From Colocasia esculenta (taxonomy: Eukaryota > Streptophyta > Magnoliopsida > Alismatales > Araceae): a stretch of 64,000 nt of DNA. The stretch covers positions 99,609,698-99,673,697 of the forward strand of contig CM024758.1 in assembly GCA_014218235.1 (NCBI GenBank). The letters run 5' to 3'. The position numbers were made by a program, and so were the translations under genes. Positions 1 through 10,915 of this stretch are shown here, one piece after another. The notes beneath the pieces are model-generated. The model had not been told where the DNA came from and searched no databases. It worked only from the letters and a program-made list of their open reading frames with translations. Position 1 is the stretch's first letter. The number at the start of each line of letters is the position of its first letter.

Positions 1-866
1 CCATTCGGCTGGGGTCGCAAGATGGGTGCGTGTCGCCTTCAGAACGCGACGACCGGATATGACACGTTCATATCATGAACGCGACGGGTCAACCTGTCGC
101 GTTAAGATCGTGACAGCCTGACAGGGGGTTCCGTCGCCTTCACGACAGGAACCCTAATCCGGGATCCTCTCCACGGATTACCATTCTCTTCTATGCAAAC
201 CACCCTTAATTCATGTTTTTCATGCTTTAGTAGGTTCCTAGACATGGTATCTATGTTAAGAAAGCTTTAAACTGATCAAACCACCTTCCATACAATTCAC
301 AACCCAAAATCGGACGAGTTACCCTACCTCCGTGAAGAACACACAATACGACGATTCCTCAGCATTTTCCCCACCTCACAAGAGCTTCCCGCGGTAAGAA
401 CACGCCAAATCCATCGAAGCCCACGGAAATCGCTGTAGCTTCCTCCCCCTGGCCGAGCAGAACTCGTTGCAGCTCTGCTTGGTCAGGGTTACTTAAAAAC
501 TCCCAGCGGTTAAGAACGCGACGTATCGCCTTATCGCGTCCTGATCGCGACGGGGTTAGGCATCGCCTTCCCAAGAGCTAACGTCTGCATGCCGCTCAGC
601 GCGCGACACGCGGCGCACATGCAGACGATCAGCGCCTCTAAGCGGTAACCGAAACGTGACGGGCAAGTCTGTCGCGTTCAGAGCGCGACGACACCCGCTG
701 TCGTGATTCAGACAGAGAACCCTGGGGTGCTGCAGGCCCAGACTGTCGGCCCAATAAGCCCCAAAAACACGCGCGTACATCGAACACAAGCCACATTGGC
801 CACACATTGGCCTCCCAAGCGCTGAACACACGATCCACAATGATCTGAAAAATGCGCGACGTTACA
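1..866 (-). mobile_element. Partial LTR of a Ty3/gypsy-type element (G1-like)
   Basis: The segment ends in GCGCGACGTTACA. In minus orientation this is an LTR start (TGTAACGTCGCGC), almost the same as the start of the G1 LTR at 39080. About 40 bp next to this end match G1 (CACACxATGATCCA-type sequence, then GATCxGAAAA). The rest is diverged. It is rich in CGCG-type motifs. The other LTR end lies outside the window, so no target duplication can be checked. No coding content is credible; short frames here are LTR noise. Confidence 0.6.
16..705. repeat. Phased CpG inverted-repeat pairs in LTR
   Basis: CGCG-like cores occur in pairs whose starts are exactly 18 bp apart: 16/34, 45/63, 80/98, 517/535, 546/564, 655/673, 684/702. 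Adjacent pairs often lie 29 bp apart, giving an 18-11-18 rhythm. The best unit has perfect arms AACGCGAC (78-85) and GTCGCGTT (96-103). Some cores are decayed to CGTG, CGCC or CACG, as C-to-T deamination would give. Confidence 0.7.
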
Positions 867-1810
867 AAAGAATACCTCTACACACCCCCCCCGATGAGGA
901 TAAGGGTGTGCGGGTCTCATGAAGATGAGATGCTCGGGTAGGGCGCATGGCCTCTCGTTCGTTCCCACAGACGGCGCCAATGAAGAGACGTGATTTAAGT
1001 GTGCCTCCCAAGAGATATGTCCCCATATTTGGGTTTTTGTCCTTTAAAAGGGCTCTCTGGGAGAAGAGGTGAGGCTCTTGCTGATAAGCACACACTTGTT
1101 CTCACTATCTTTCAATGTGGGACTAAAAATACTCTACAATAAATTATCAGTTCTTATAACTTTGTCCCACCACCATATTTAGAGAGTTTTTTTTTACTTT
1201 TTAGCCTCACAAATAAGTGTATTTCTATTTTGATCCAGCGTTTATCTTATTAATTCTTCAAAAATTTTAACTATTTCATATTAATCTTTATCAGAGAGAT
1301 TTTTTTCCAATGTTTTTATAAATTTTGAGAAATTAATATGATAATAATCTATTTGAGAAATTAAAAAAAATAAAAACTCCTTTATAACGAGATAATTGAA
1401 GGAGGTGTAATTAATGTCCGTCCAAAAGACTCACCCAGTTGCCAGTTCCTGGCACGTCCCCTTGTGCTTGGGTGGATTTTTGGACAGACATAATATTTTT
1501 CCTAACTGAAGATGGGCTATTCTCAAATGGCCTGTTCAGTTATCAAATTCGACTTATAATCATCTTGTCTTTACAAAGTAAATTGTATTAATTACTAAGG
1601 TCCTTTGCATGTATTTTTCCTGTGAACTATCATGTAATATATATATATATATATAATATATATATCCACACGGTTAAATTGGTAAATGGTCAAGAATATT
1701 ATTCATATTTTAAATACTTGCAATTATACCGTATGAAGGTGAAATTATGAATCGCCTTTAGTTTGGTTTTTGTAAAGGTGTCATAGATCACATGCCTCAT
1801 GACTCTAACT
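867..1810. other. Intergenic, no gene seen
   Basis: AT-rich DNA between two LTR remnants. It holds a small foldback element (1411-1494) and an AT dinucleotide run (about 1635-1665). No frame resembles a known protein. Confidence 0.5.
1411..1494. mobile_element. Small foldback (MITE-like) element
   Basis: About 84 bp with terminal inverted repeats. The left arm reads TAATGTCCGTCCAAAA and continues to CACCCA; the right arm is its near complement (TGGGTGG, then TTTTTGGACAGACATAAT). The middle also folds (GCCAG TTC CTGGC), so the whole segment can form one hairpin. A TAAT-like target duplication is possible but ambiguous. Superfamily not assigned. Confidence 0.45.
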
Positions 1811-2604
1811 TGTAAGGCCCTCGAATTTTCGTCGCAATATTTGTGTTTATGTGTGTATACTTGTGCTTGTGTATGTATATACATCTTTACGTACGTATAA
1901 TTAGTATAATTACGTGTGCATATGTTTATATTAAATAAATAATGTATGTGTTGCATGGTGATAGTGGGATATAATACCATATACATATTGCATGTATATA
2001 AGCTTGGTATGCATGGTTTTCTGCATAACTTAGGGTTCTGGCCGAAGGCCCTTTGGCGTCAACCCCAGGCCGTTGAGCCAGTGTCAGCGTCCAGACCTGG
2101 ACGCCAGCACTAACTCCGGCGTCCAGCGATATGGACGCCAACTTCTCTGACCTGCATGCGCAGCAGAGCTGCAAGCTTCTGAAACAAGGCAAGCTACCCA
2201 TTGGGGGATGTCCCCCAACGGCTCTGAGAGTGTCCCATCACCCCAGTGAGTGGGAAGGAGACCCTCTTTAGGTCTGAACCCGAAATGGCTCTCCCCACAC
2301 TTCTCATTTCACCCTTGCAAGAGGAGAAAGAAGAGAGAAAAACCCTAGAGCATTCTGTGAGAAAAACCCCATCTTGGCCCCCCAAATCCGACCCCCTGGA
2401 GGTTGATCTGAAGATCTACTGCGACAAGGAGGGAGCTGAAGCAAAGGAGAAGACTTCCCCATCATCCCCTCGGCGTGGAGATCACCCAGGAGCCCGGAGG
2501 AAGGCGATCTTGGAGGCACTTCTGCAACTTCTTGGAACTGCCCAAGGAGGTCTTCTTCGAGCCATAAATCCCTTGGAGGAATTTTAGAGAGGCAAGTGAC
2601 CTAT
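1811..2604 (+). mobile_element. Partial gypsy-type LTR (K1), same family as the G2 LTR
   Basis: It starts TGTAAGGCCCTCGAATTTTC, which matches the start of the G2 LTR read on the minus strand from 44072. Both continue into TATATACAT-rich sequence and then a block of GGCGTCAA/GTCAACG motifs. Here perfect arms GGCGTCCA and TGGACGCC lie 18 bp apart (starts 2118 and 2136), and a GCGTCCA/TGGACGC unit lies at 2087-2105. The 113-codon open frame inside (2246-2587) is LTR sequence, not a gene. The copy runs into the N gap. Confidence 0.6.
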
Positions 2605-2704
2605 NNNNNNNNNNNNNNNNNNNNNNNNNNNNNNNNNNNNNNNNNNNNNNNNNNNNNNNNNNNNNNNNNNNNNNNNNNNNNNNNNNNNNNNNNNNNNNNN
2701 NNNN
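2605..2704. other. Assembly gap (100 N)
   Basis: Exactly 100 N bases, the usual placeholder for a gap of unknown size, placed inside an LTR. The true distance across it is unknown. Confidence 0.99.
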
Positions 2705-4516
2705 CCAACGCTTGGGTCCTCCAATAGAGAGAAATAGGGAGGGAAAGAGAGGGCGTATTTTAATAAAGTTATTTTAGTAATATTACCTCTTTTAACAATT
2801 TTATTAGGTGAGAGCAAAATATATTTCAGATTATGACAGCTAATTAATCATAGGGATATAATCGATAATTTTTTCGATTTCAAGAGTATGAATAATAATA
2901 ATATATGAATCTAAAGATATACATATGAATATAATGTATAATAAGGTTATGATATATTTTTCTCAAAATTAGAAGTATAATAAGACCTTAAAATCGAACC
3001 ACTTCTTCTATATAAGAGAGCCATGTCCTTGTCTGATCTTAACCCCATCTGCAGAGTCCTAAATTTTGTCTTCACAGAAAGCGCCAAGAACTTCATTTCT
3101 CGGATGCGTATGTTCTGGTGCATGTCTGAACGTACTGATTGGTCTGGCTGCTTCTTCTGAACGGTAAAATTGACCTCCTGAGTTTAGCAGATTGGCGTTC
3201 CAGGACAGTTCGTACGCCACGTCAACTTCGGGGACCAGCGCGGCTCGTGGCGCTGCAGCAACCAGGCGACGTCACCCACGTGGTTCACGTGCTGGTGTCT
3301 GGTGGGCCGCAGAAGGATGCTAAGTCTACGTACTGCTCAGCCGTCCCTTTGTTGGAGCAATTGCAAAATAATCTCTTAGTTTCATAATTGTTTAATTGTC
3401 AAATTGTATATGTATACTTTTTATTTTTATACGTAGCCTCTCAACGAAAAATACATGACAAAATGTAGCTCTAGGGCTGTAACTGGGTCGGATTCGAAAT
3501 CGGAAACATAAGTTTCGATTTCGATTTCGATAACTGAAATATATTTTTGCGATTCTGATTCTGATAAAATTAGAATAGTTAATTCTGATTTCGATAATAT
3601 TACCGGATCAAATTTCGATAAACTAAGTGCTTACCATGGTTTTACCTTTTGAGTTTATGGATACTTTATCCGAATAACCGATACAGATTCTATTATTTTT
3701 CAATTCCTATTCGATTCTGATTTTGATAGTTTTTCGTAATATCCGATACCGATTTCGATAAGTTATGGGTATCATTTTTCAATTCCAAAATCGATATTTT
3801 TATCGAAATCGGGTCAGAATATCATAATATCGGGTTTATGTTTGTAGCCCTAGTAACTCCATTAGACACCTGCCATCGGATAAATGAATTTTATTTGATT
3901 TGAAGTATAGTTGTATTTAGCAAGTATTCCTAGTGCCTCAACTTGTTATGCGACAATGACCTTAATACTTGACATAAATTCAAAATCATCCCCTTGCATT
4001 ACGATAAGCATCCAAAGTATCTCTCGATCAATGTGTCCTCAAGTTTTTTTTTACTGTAATTAAATATAAGGGTATTTCTAGTTACATTGATGTAAGATAT
4101 ATAATTACGTTATCAACACATTTTCTGTTGTTCATAATGATTCCTCTTCTATTTTACACTGCTAAGGGAGAGGTTCCTCTTCAGCCTCAAGTTGTTCCAT
4201 CCCTTGTTCTCCCTTCTCACGTTTTCCCTCTCAAAGTGGAAGGGATTGGCTTTGGTGTATGCGTGTTTTTTTTTCTTCTTTTTTCTTTGGGGGATGCTGT
4301 TTCATGCAGTCTTTGAAGGTATATCCCTAAGTTACACGAAGGGCATCAGAGAACCTTCAGAATCTAATCTATATGTATATACACAAGGGAAAACGTAAGT
4401 AAGATTTAAATCTAGAATCATTTTGAAAAGATAAATCTCAATCTTCTGGCATAAACTACAAGACCCAAATGCTGAACTTCTCCTAATAAGTAACAATCCT
4501 GCTATTAACCATGGCC
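2705..4516. other. Intergenic, no gene seen
   Basis: AT-rich sequence holding one hAT-like MITE (3472-3851). No convincing coding region. A short GC-richer stretch at about 3180-3330 is of unknown origin. Confidence 0.5.
3472..3851. mobile_element. hAT-like MITE
   Basis: About 380 bp bounded by TAGGGCTGTAAC and, inverted, AGGGCTACAAAC (right end GTTTGTAGCCCT). The flanks TGTAGCTC and AGTAACTC match at 6 of 8 positions, as expected for a decayed 8-bp hAT duplication. The interior is a run of GATTTCGATA-like units, typical of non-autonomous plant hAT elements. No transposase. Confidence 0.6.
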
Positions 4517-4521
4517 CACCT

Positions 4522-7469
4522 TGTACCACCGAAAATTAACAAATTTAAAATTTTAGAAGATAGAGGGATAATAAATAAACGTATTGGAGAGACTTCCAAT
4601 ACCATGTTAATGACCTATTAATAAGATTGGGCCAATAGAGCATATTTGGCCCAAGGATATGAACAAACTAGGACAGAAAATTGCCCAGAAATTTGTGTAT
4701 GTAATTATGCATTAGGGAGGGTAATTTAGAGTCATATTATGGATGAGTAGTCATGTAAGGTAAGCCAAAACCGAACTCAATCTCAATTAGTGGTTTCCTA
4801 AACCTTGGCTACCTCTTTTAAATAAAGAATCCCAGATTTTCTGGAAACTAGGAAACAGAGCTCGTAGCCCCTTTCCTAGCATCATTAGGACTCTTAACAA
4901 CATCCTAAAACTATAAGAACTCGTCCCTAACTCTGGGAAAGGTTTAACAAGAAGTTGGAGTCGTTTGAAAGCAAGCAAGAGCTTCTGAGGACAGGAAAAG
5001 GCTGGGAATCCGGAGCTTCATCCCCTGCATCCTCTGTTGTGTCCAGAACATCAACAAGTTTTAGATCTTCGTAAGGTAGGTGTTTCTCGGCCAAGATTAA
5101 ATAAAATTAATGCCAACATGTAGTTCTTTGAGTCTAGGATCATTTGCACTTGGTTTGCCCAATTTTCATGGAGTATTCATGTGTATGGGTGATTTTTCCG
5201 AAGTCTTGCACCGTTAGGGCTTTTCTCGTTCGTCATATTGTGCACACGATTCAAGACCAAATTTGACTAAACTTTATTCATGAAAGTTCTTCTATGTGAA
5301 GTCACGATCATCTTCTATGTTGGACGTTTTGTCCAAAAATCCTTGGTTAGAGAGTTAGGAGCATGATAAGAGAGTCTCTGCATGATACTGCGATTTCGGG
5401 CTACTATTGACTTTTTGTTCTTCCTATGTTTTCTCGGGATTCGAGACCGAATTAGATCAAACCCTCAACATCCAAGTTCTTCTACTAGTTGTCCTATTTA
5501 TCTTTCGTGTTGAACATTTTATCCAAATGTCATTTGTTTGAGAGTTATAAGGGTTGGAAGTGAATCGCTGCATGAGACATATTTCGGGTTCCACATGACC
5601 ATGTGTTTTGTTCTGGAAAGGGCCACTAGTGTCGACACTGCCTGTGCCAGTGTCGACCTGCTGTCCCAAAACAGCCCAGATGGTGTTCTGGGAAAGCCAC
5701 TAGTGTCGACACTGCCTGTGCCAGTGTCGACCTGCTGTCCCAAAACAGCCCAGATGGTGTTCTGGGAAAGCCTCTAGTGTCGACACCACCTGTGCTAGTG
5801 TCGACACACTGTCCCAGTTTGACCCAGAAAGTTCTGGGAAGCTGATCTAGTGTCGACACCACCTGTGCTAGTGTCGACACCCTGTCCCATATTGGCCAGA
5901 AGGTTTTCTGGAAGCTGTCTCTAGTGTCGACACTATTTGATCTCGTGTCGACACTACTTGACCTTTTTGCCTTGTTTTTGATGCACTGTGTCGACACTAC
6001 CTGAACTAGTGTCGACACTACCTGACCAGTTTTGCCTATTTTTGTCTTGGTTTGGAGCATGGTGTCGATACCACCTGATCTAGTGTCGACACTACCCTTA
6101 CAAGATTTTGTATGATTTGGGTCTAATCATTTCATGATGTCTTCAAGCATGTATATGATGTTATATAGTATGCATGGACTTAAAATAAATCAAACCATTA
6201 AAGGAAATGGTAATGATATGAATATGATTCTAATGTGTAATTTTGAATGTTCTTATGATCCTTGGACTATCTTGTGATCTTGCTTATTGTCAATTGATAA
6301 GATAGAATATGTTATGAATGTGGGGATGAATACATGATTAGTAGGGACATGTTAGTGGTGATTTGCATATGAGTTTCATGGTTTCATGTTTTTCGGTGTT
6401 CATTTGATTATTTGTCATATGCATACATGTTAGGAAAGTACATGTTCTACATATGATCTGTCTGTAGAAACACCCTCATGTCAAGATATTAATGAATTAT
6501 GAAATATAAGATACGACGTTGTCCTGCCTTGTTCTTTTGAGCTGTTTGTCATTCCTTGACTCTATGAATGATCATGTTCTTTTACTATGAGCTTGTCATT
6601 GAAACTCTATGGCCATAATATGAATTTGTTTGATCGGCACAACGTGGGACTCCGGTCCAAAACTTGATATAATGCCTGTGCAATAGGGCCCTGTCCGGTC
6701 CTGGGGAAGAGCACCCCAACGTACTTGTTAATCGAGGGAGTATGGACTCTTGGTGCTTGGCATAGCACACCTGACATGCAAGATTGTGATTGTGCCTCCT
6801 GTTTGACTTGATAAGTTTGACTTGACATGATATGATAAGTTTGTTCTTGTGAACACATGAACTCTGCTTGAATATGGCCAATCTCTTCTGACATGATTTT
6901 AATCTTGAATTATCTGTCCATTGTATATGGAACTCGACAATTGATCTGATATGATATCCGTTCTACTTTGCTATTCAACTTGTTAGAAAAGCATGCATTG
7001 TCAGCATACTCATAAGCATATCTGCCTATATAAAATGTTAATCATGTATACTAGTGCCCGCACGTGATTGAGATATAAATCCTACTGAGCTAGTTCGCTC
7101 ACCCCTATCATCCTGCCCTTTTTCAGGTAGTGATGAAGAACCCGTGGAGTCGGATGGGACTGGGCAAGAGTGACGGGCACCCGTCCTAGAATAGATGACA
7201 GTTTAGAAATAGAAATTTGAGTAGTCTATGTAATAGTGAAACTTTTGTGGAAGTTTATTTGAATGATGGACCCTTTGGTTAATTCTTCTTATGTGAGGTT
7301 GTATCTAGTTGAATGAAATGAATTAAAGTATACTAATGATGACCATATTATAGTCTTGAATGTGTCATTATATTCGACTGCAACTCTGCACTATTCAACT
7401 GGGATACGCCGGTTTGTATCGTTCACGTCCCCCGGTATTATTCCGCTGCTAAATATTCGGGGCGTGACA
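4522..7469 (+). mobile_element. Solo LTR S1, probably Ty3/gypsy Tekay type
   Basis: A single 2,948-bp LTR starting TGTACCACC and ending GGGGCGTGACA. It is flanked by the perfect 5-bp target duplication CACCT (4517-4521 and 7470-7474). The same LTR recurs inverted at 54718-57625. The TGTAACACCCC/GGGGCGTGACA ends and the distal ACTGAGCTAGTTCGCTCACC then TTTTTCAGGTAGT segment recall Tekay/Del chromovirus LTRs; this assignment is from family knowledge. Having only one LTR with an intact target duplication implies unequal recombination removed the interior. It carries a striking palindrome array at 5630-6091. Confidence 0.85.
5630..6091. repeat. Array of paired TGTCGACA palindromes (S1)
   Basis: Seven pairs of TGTCGAC(A/C/T) start at 5630/5651, 5704/5725, 5778/5799, 5851/5872, 5925/5946, 5989/6010 and 6063/6084. 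Spacing within a pair is 21 bp in all seven. Spacing between pairs is 74, 74, 73, 74, 64 and 74 bp. Full units read TAGTGTCGACACTA, a 14-bp palindrome. It is a tandem array of a roughly 74-bp unit whose remaining sequence is a CTGTCCCA/TCTGGGAA-type foldback. Confidence 0.95.
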
Positions 7470-7474
7470 CACCT

Positions 7475-8550
7475 AATGAGAGTCCTAGGGATGGTAAGTA
7501 TGGCCCAAGAAGTACAATTGAGCATTGTGTTGCCGCCCACGTGCAAGGCCCCCTAACTTGGCATGAAGCCCTAGGGAATAACCTAGGCAAGTAAACAACT
7601 CCTGAAGTAATGTCTTTGAAACATGCTAGGATAGGAAGTTACCTCGGCTCATGGCTAATCCTCAACATCGGTAGGACCTCAGCTTGTAGGTCTAACCTTC
7701 CTCACAGTAGGGGAGGTTAACCTGACGGGGTCCTTGGCTCGACCAAAAGGAGACTAAAGTAGCCAATACTTATACCTAATAATAAAGTTAGCAAGACCCC
7801 CCCATTAAACTAATAGAAGTAGAGTCGTAGAGATGGAAGGGAAGATTCACTTATAATCATCCATAATCAGGGCCCTCTAATCTCGTAACAGATCCCAAAG
7901 TCCTAGATAGTTATTTCGCTTGGAGATTCACTTACATCCTAACCTTATTAGTCACCGCATCTTACAGATCCATTTGGGGGAAGCTAATGCCCATATAATC
8001 TCCTAATAGCTCTCCGAAAAAGGTATGATATTCTAAGAAGTAAAACAAGTGGAGAATAATCTTGAATCACCTCCTCCCTTCCCTTGTGCTCTCTGCCCAC
8101 CATATAACTTAGGCACTAGAGGGTTTTGCCTGAGATTATTCACCCCCTAGGACCCTTGGTCCTTTGTTCTTCCTCGTAAATCTCTTTGCAAGCTCGAGTG
8201 CCATCATTCTAAATCCCAAGGCCATTGAACGGTTTGCACGTAAATTCAAGATCAACCCTCTTCCTTTTGGCATTGTCTGTGGGTAATTTTGAGTACAAAA
8301 ATCATCATGGTAAGTACAAGCAACAACAACACCAAGAGGGGTGGCGATAAGGTAAAGGCTCCATCAACAAGCGTATAAGAAAACAAGGTCTCACAAACCT
8401 CACACTCCATCTCTAGAGCCACCCAGAATGTCATGAACAACGTCGTCCACTTCCCAAATGTCCAAGAAAATTGAGACAACCCTCGATACTCATACACAAT
8501 AGGGATCTATATCTAGCATCGGCACCCACTAGCCCAAATACCTAGAAAGG
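7475..8550 (+). mobile_element. Fossil gypsy LTR, leader and gag start
   Basis: Decayed sequence ending in a primer-site-like stretch at 8266-8283 (TTTGGCATTGTCTGTGGG). This resembles the TTGGCGCCGTCTGTGGG site common in plant Tat-type gypsy elements, with CG pairs decayed. An ATG follows at about 8307, with a short frame rich in Ser, Asn and Thr that soon breaks. Upstream sequence (7475-8260) would be its LTR; its start was not found. Confidence 0.4.
8266..8283 (+). promoter_or_regulatory. Decayed primer-binding site (Tat-like)
   Basis: TTTGGCATTGTCTGTGGG lies just before a gag-like start codon. It differs from the common Tat-type site mainly at former CpG positions. Confidence 0.4.
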
Positions 8551-9049
8551 TAACACATGGTCTGGAGAGAGATATAAGTAGTACAAATAGCTGTAACATG
8601 AAGAAAAATTTCACTAGATAGAACTACTATGTCCCAATTACAATATTAGTACAAAATTAAAGTGCATCACCATAAGGGCATACCTCGAGATAGTACAAAA
8701 GAAAAGAAACTAGTTGTTGATACAAAGAACTCCAACATGCAAAACAACTAGGTGAAGGTCATGTTGTCTCTACGAGCTCACACCTAAAAAAGTAGGGGAT
8801 GAGCCTTATGAAGTCATTGGCTTCAGAGAGATTCCCGGATCCCATGCCCAGTCAAACCACAATAGATACATATATATTATATAATAAAGTATATTAAATA
8901 ACTATAGCTAGAGTAGAAGAACCATAAGTGATGTTGCTCCATAAAGTAGCCTAAAAGGCACCAAGAAACACACTGCATCACAATCAATGTATAAATCACA
9001 CACACAAGTACAACACAAAACCCATTGTCATAAAAGAAGAACAACTTGG

Positions 9050-9800
9050 TGACACACCCTCAAACTTGGTTGAGTTAGCCTGTGAAGGTTGACTTTTAGT
9101 TCCAAACACAATTCTCTAGAATGGCGACAAATGGAAAGTCACCAGTCTCACAATCAAAAACATATTCTAATTGTTACTCCATGCTTGGTTACCTCCACCT
9201 GCACCATAAGGAGAGGCAAGTGGAGACTATCTCAATGTAAATGACACCTATAGAATGCCAGGCTACAGCCCCTCAGCTCTCTAACTCTATAGGTTTTGGG
9301 GCCTATAGAGCGAGATGAGTGAGAACACAGGACTAGCTGGGGACCTACATGTCTACTAGGTGTCCACACCCCAGCGACAAGTGCACTCAAACGAACAAGA
9401 ACACACAGTCTCAGGCCATCTTTCCTCTACCTAGACAAGGCACAATAAAGTGAGTCTAGGAAGACAGCACCAAACTCTTTTAGTGCACATAACACTGGAA
9501 TAAACCCCATTAGTGCACATAGTGCAAGGTATAATAGTACTAGTGTACCCAACTAGTAAGTCTTGCTATCTAACTCATGAAAAATAGAGAGCCACAATAA
9601 CCCAAGACAAGGCACACAACCTCATAACATAGTAACTTCAGAGATTACTAATACAGCGAACACACATCTTGCTAGCTATGAGTGCCCTGCAAGCAAAATC
9701 ACCTATGTTATGGCACTTGTATCTATAGGCATATCTTTTTGGTATAATAATAAATGGCATTTTCTCACTTTGTATTGTATGACTATTGATATAGTGTGTA
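9050..9800 (-). mobile_element. Degenerate G1-like LTR remnant
   Basis: Phrases such as ACAGGACTAGCTGGGGACC, GGTGTCC then CACCCC, and CATCTTTCCTCTACCTAGAC match, with many changes, the G1 LTR interior at about 37640-37790. Ends are not recognisable. Sequence before it (8550-9050) shows nothing I can name. Confidence 0.4.
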
Positions 9801-10062
9801 AACTATGATTCCTAAGGTCTATGCACATAGGATTTGTTGGGTTTTCATTCTAATATTTATAACAACATGTTTTTGATGATGAATAACTTCAATTGAGGTT
9901 TGATACATGTAACACATGAAAAAGAAACTAATGCAATACTTGATTGTTTGTGTATTCAAAATACTTAATTTTACATGTTTCATCATGTAGGTACAAATGC
10001 ACAAAGTCAAGCTCTCTCAAAGCAAGTGAAAAAGATCACAAAAAGCAAAAGACAAGGTCACC

Positions 10063-10339
10063 TGTCGACAGACACAAAAGACCTGTCGACAGATCTCACA
10101 GGTGTGATCTGCCAGAAGACCCATAGTTCAGAAAGTCTTCATCTGTCGACAGATGACAGATCGGCTGTCGACAGATCTCACAGTCCAGAACATCCAGACT
10201 TCTGTCGTTTGCACAAAAGAGCACATCTGTCGACAGATGGTCTTCGACTGTCGACAGATCTCACAGAGCTGAAGATCCATACTTCTGTTTGTTGCAAACT
10301 CACTGTCGCCTGTCGACAGATGGCCAAGACCTGTCGACA
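10063..10339. repeat. Paired CTGTCGACAG palindromes in Copia-1 U3
   Basis: TGTCGACA starts at 10063/10084, 10144/10166, 10228/10249 and 10311/10332: 21, 22, 21 and 21 bp within pairs, 81, 84 and 83 bp between pairs. Most read CTGTCGACAG, often inside ATCTGTCGACAGAT. The array is repeated in the 3' LTR (20210/20231, 20291/20313, 20375/20396, 20458/20479). It lies just upstream of the TATA box. Confidence 0.95.
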
Positions 10340-10425
10340 GACGGAGTATAATTCAAACTACGGAAAGTTTCTAAGTTATCCTAGGAGGTGTTTCCAACTC
10401 TCACGTTTCTCCATGTGAGAACTCC

Positions 10426-10435
10426 TATATTTAAA
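10426..10435 (+). promoter_or_regulatory. TATA box of Copia-1 LTR
   Basis: TATATTTAAA lies 87 bp after the last palindrome and is repeated in the 3' LTR at 20573. It is the best core-promoter match in the LTR and puts the start of transcription near 10460. Confidence 0.7.
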
Positions 10436-10877
10436 CACCTCTTTGGAGGAAATTTCGTACAGAAGCAGCCACAACCAAAAACCCTAGAGCTACTCCAAGT
10501 TTCACAAGAGTTGCTGCTGCCCTGCTTCAGACTGCTGCACAGAGCCCTAAAGATCCGTCGATCCAGCAGTTCCTGAAGGAAGAACGTCGAGGATTCAACC
10601 TTCTCCATCGACTCAAAGCATTCAAGTCGAAGATTGAACTTCCTCCAGGCGTTCTCAGAAGAGTTCTTCACCAGGATTTATTCTCTCACTCAGAACTCTC
10701 TCTGTTTTCATATTTCTACCATCCGTGTGTGTGTTGTGGTGATTCAAGCGATCCTTGTGCTTGAGATCACGTGTGTGTGTTGTTCTGATCGTGGGTGCAC
10801 ATCAGAAAACACGTGTGTGTGAGTTGTAGTCACCGAACTCGCTCATAAGCAGTTTTCTCTGTGTGTGTGTGTGTGCC

Positions 10878-10915
10878 GTGGACGTAGGATACACGATTTG
10901 TGTACTCCGAACCAC
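10878..10915 (+). ncRNA. Conserved R/U5 hairpin (Copia-1)
   Basis: The outer arms GTGG and CCAC enclose a stem GGATACAC / GTGTACTCC (8 pairs, one bulged C) with a GATTT loop. The related solo LTR (about 22392-22429) and Copia-2 (48330-48367 and 62383-62420, minus) can form the same fold with changed pairs. It would lie in the transcribed leader or 3' end of the genomic RNA. Its function is unknown; dimerisation, packaging, strand transfer or polyadenylation are possible. Confidence 0.6.

Noticed and set aside
2246..2587. 113-codon open frame as a possible host gene
   Set aside because: It lies inside an LTR of the G2 family, has no recognisable domain and is interrupted by structure shared with other LTR copies.
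5630..6091. Regularly spaced palindromes resembling a CRISPR array
   Set aside because: The repeated cores are only 8-14 bp, occur in pairs, recur in several LTRs and sit in a plant genome with no cas genes; the spacers are themselves similar to each other.
10861..10874. TG microsatellite in the Copia-1 LTR as an independent feature
   Set aside because: It is part of the LTR, present in both copies and in the related solo LTR.
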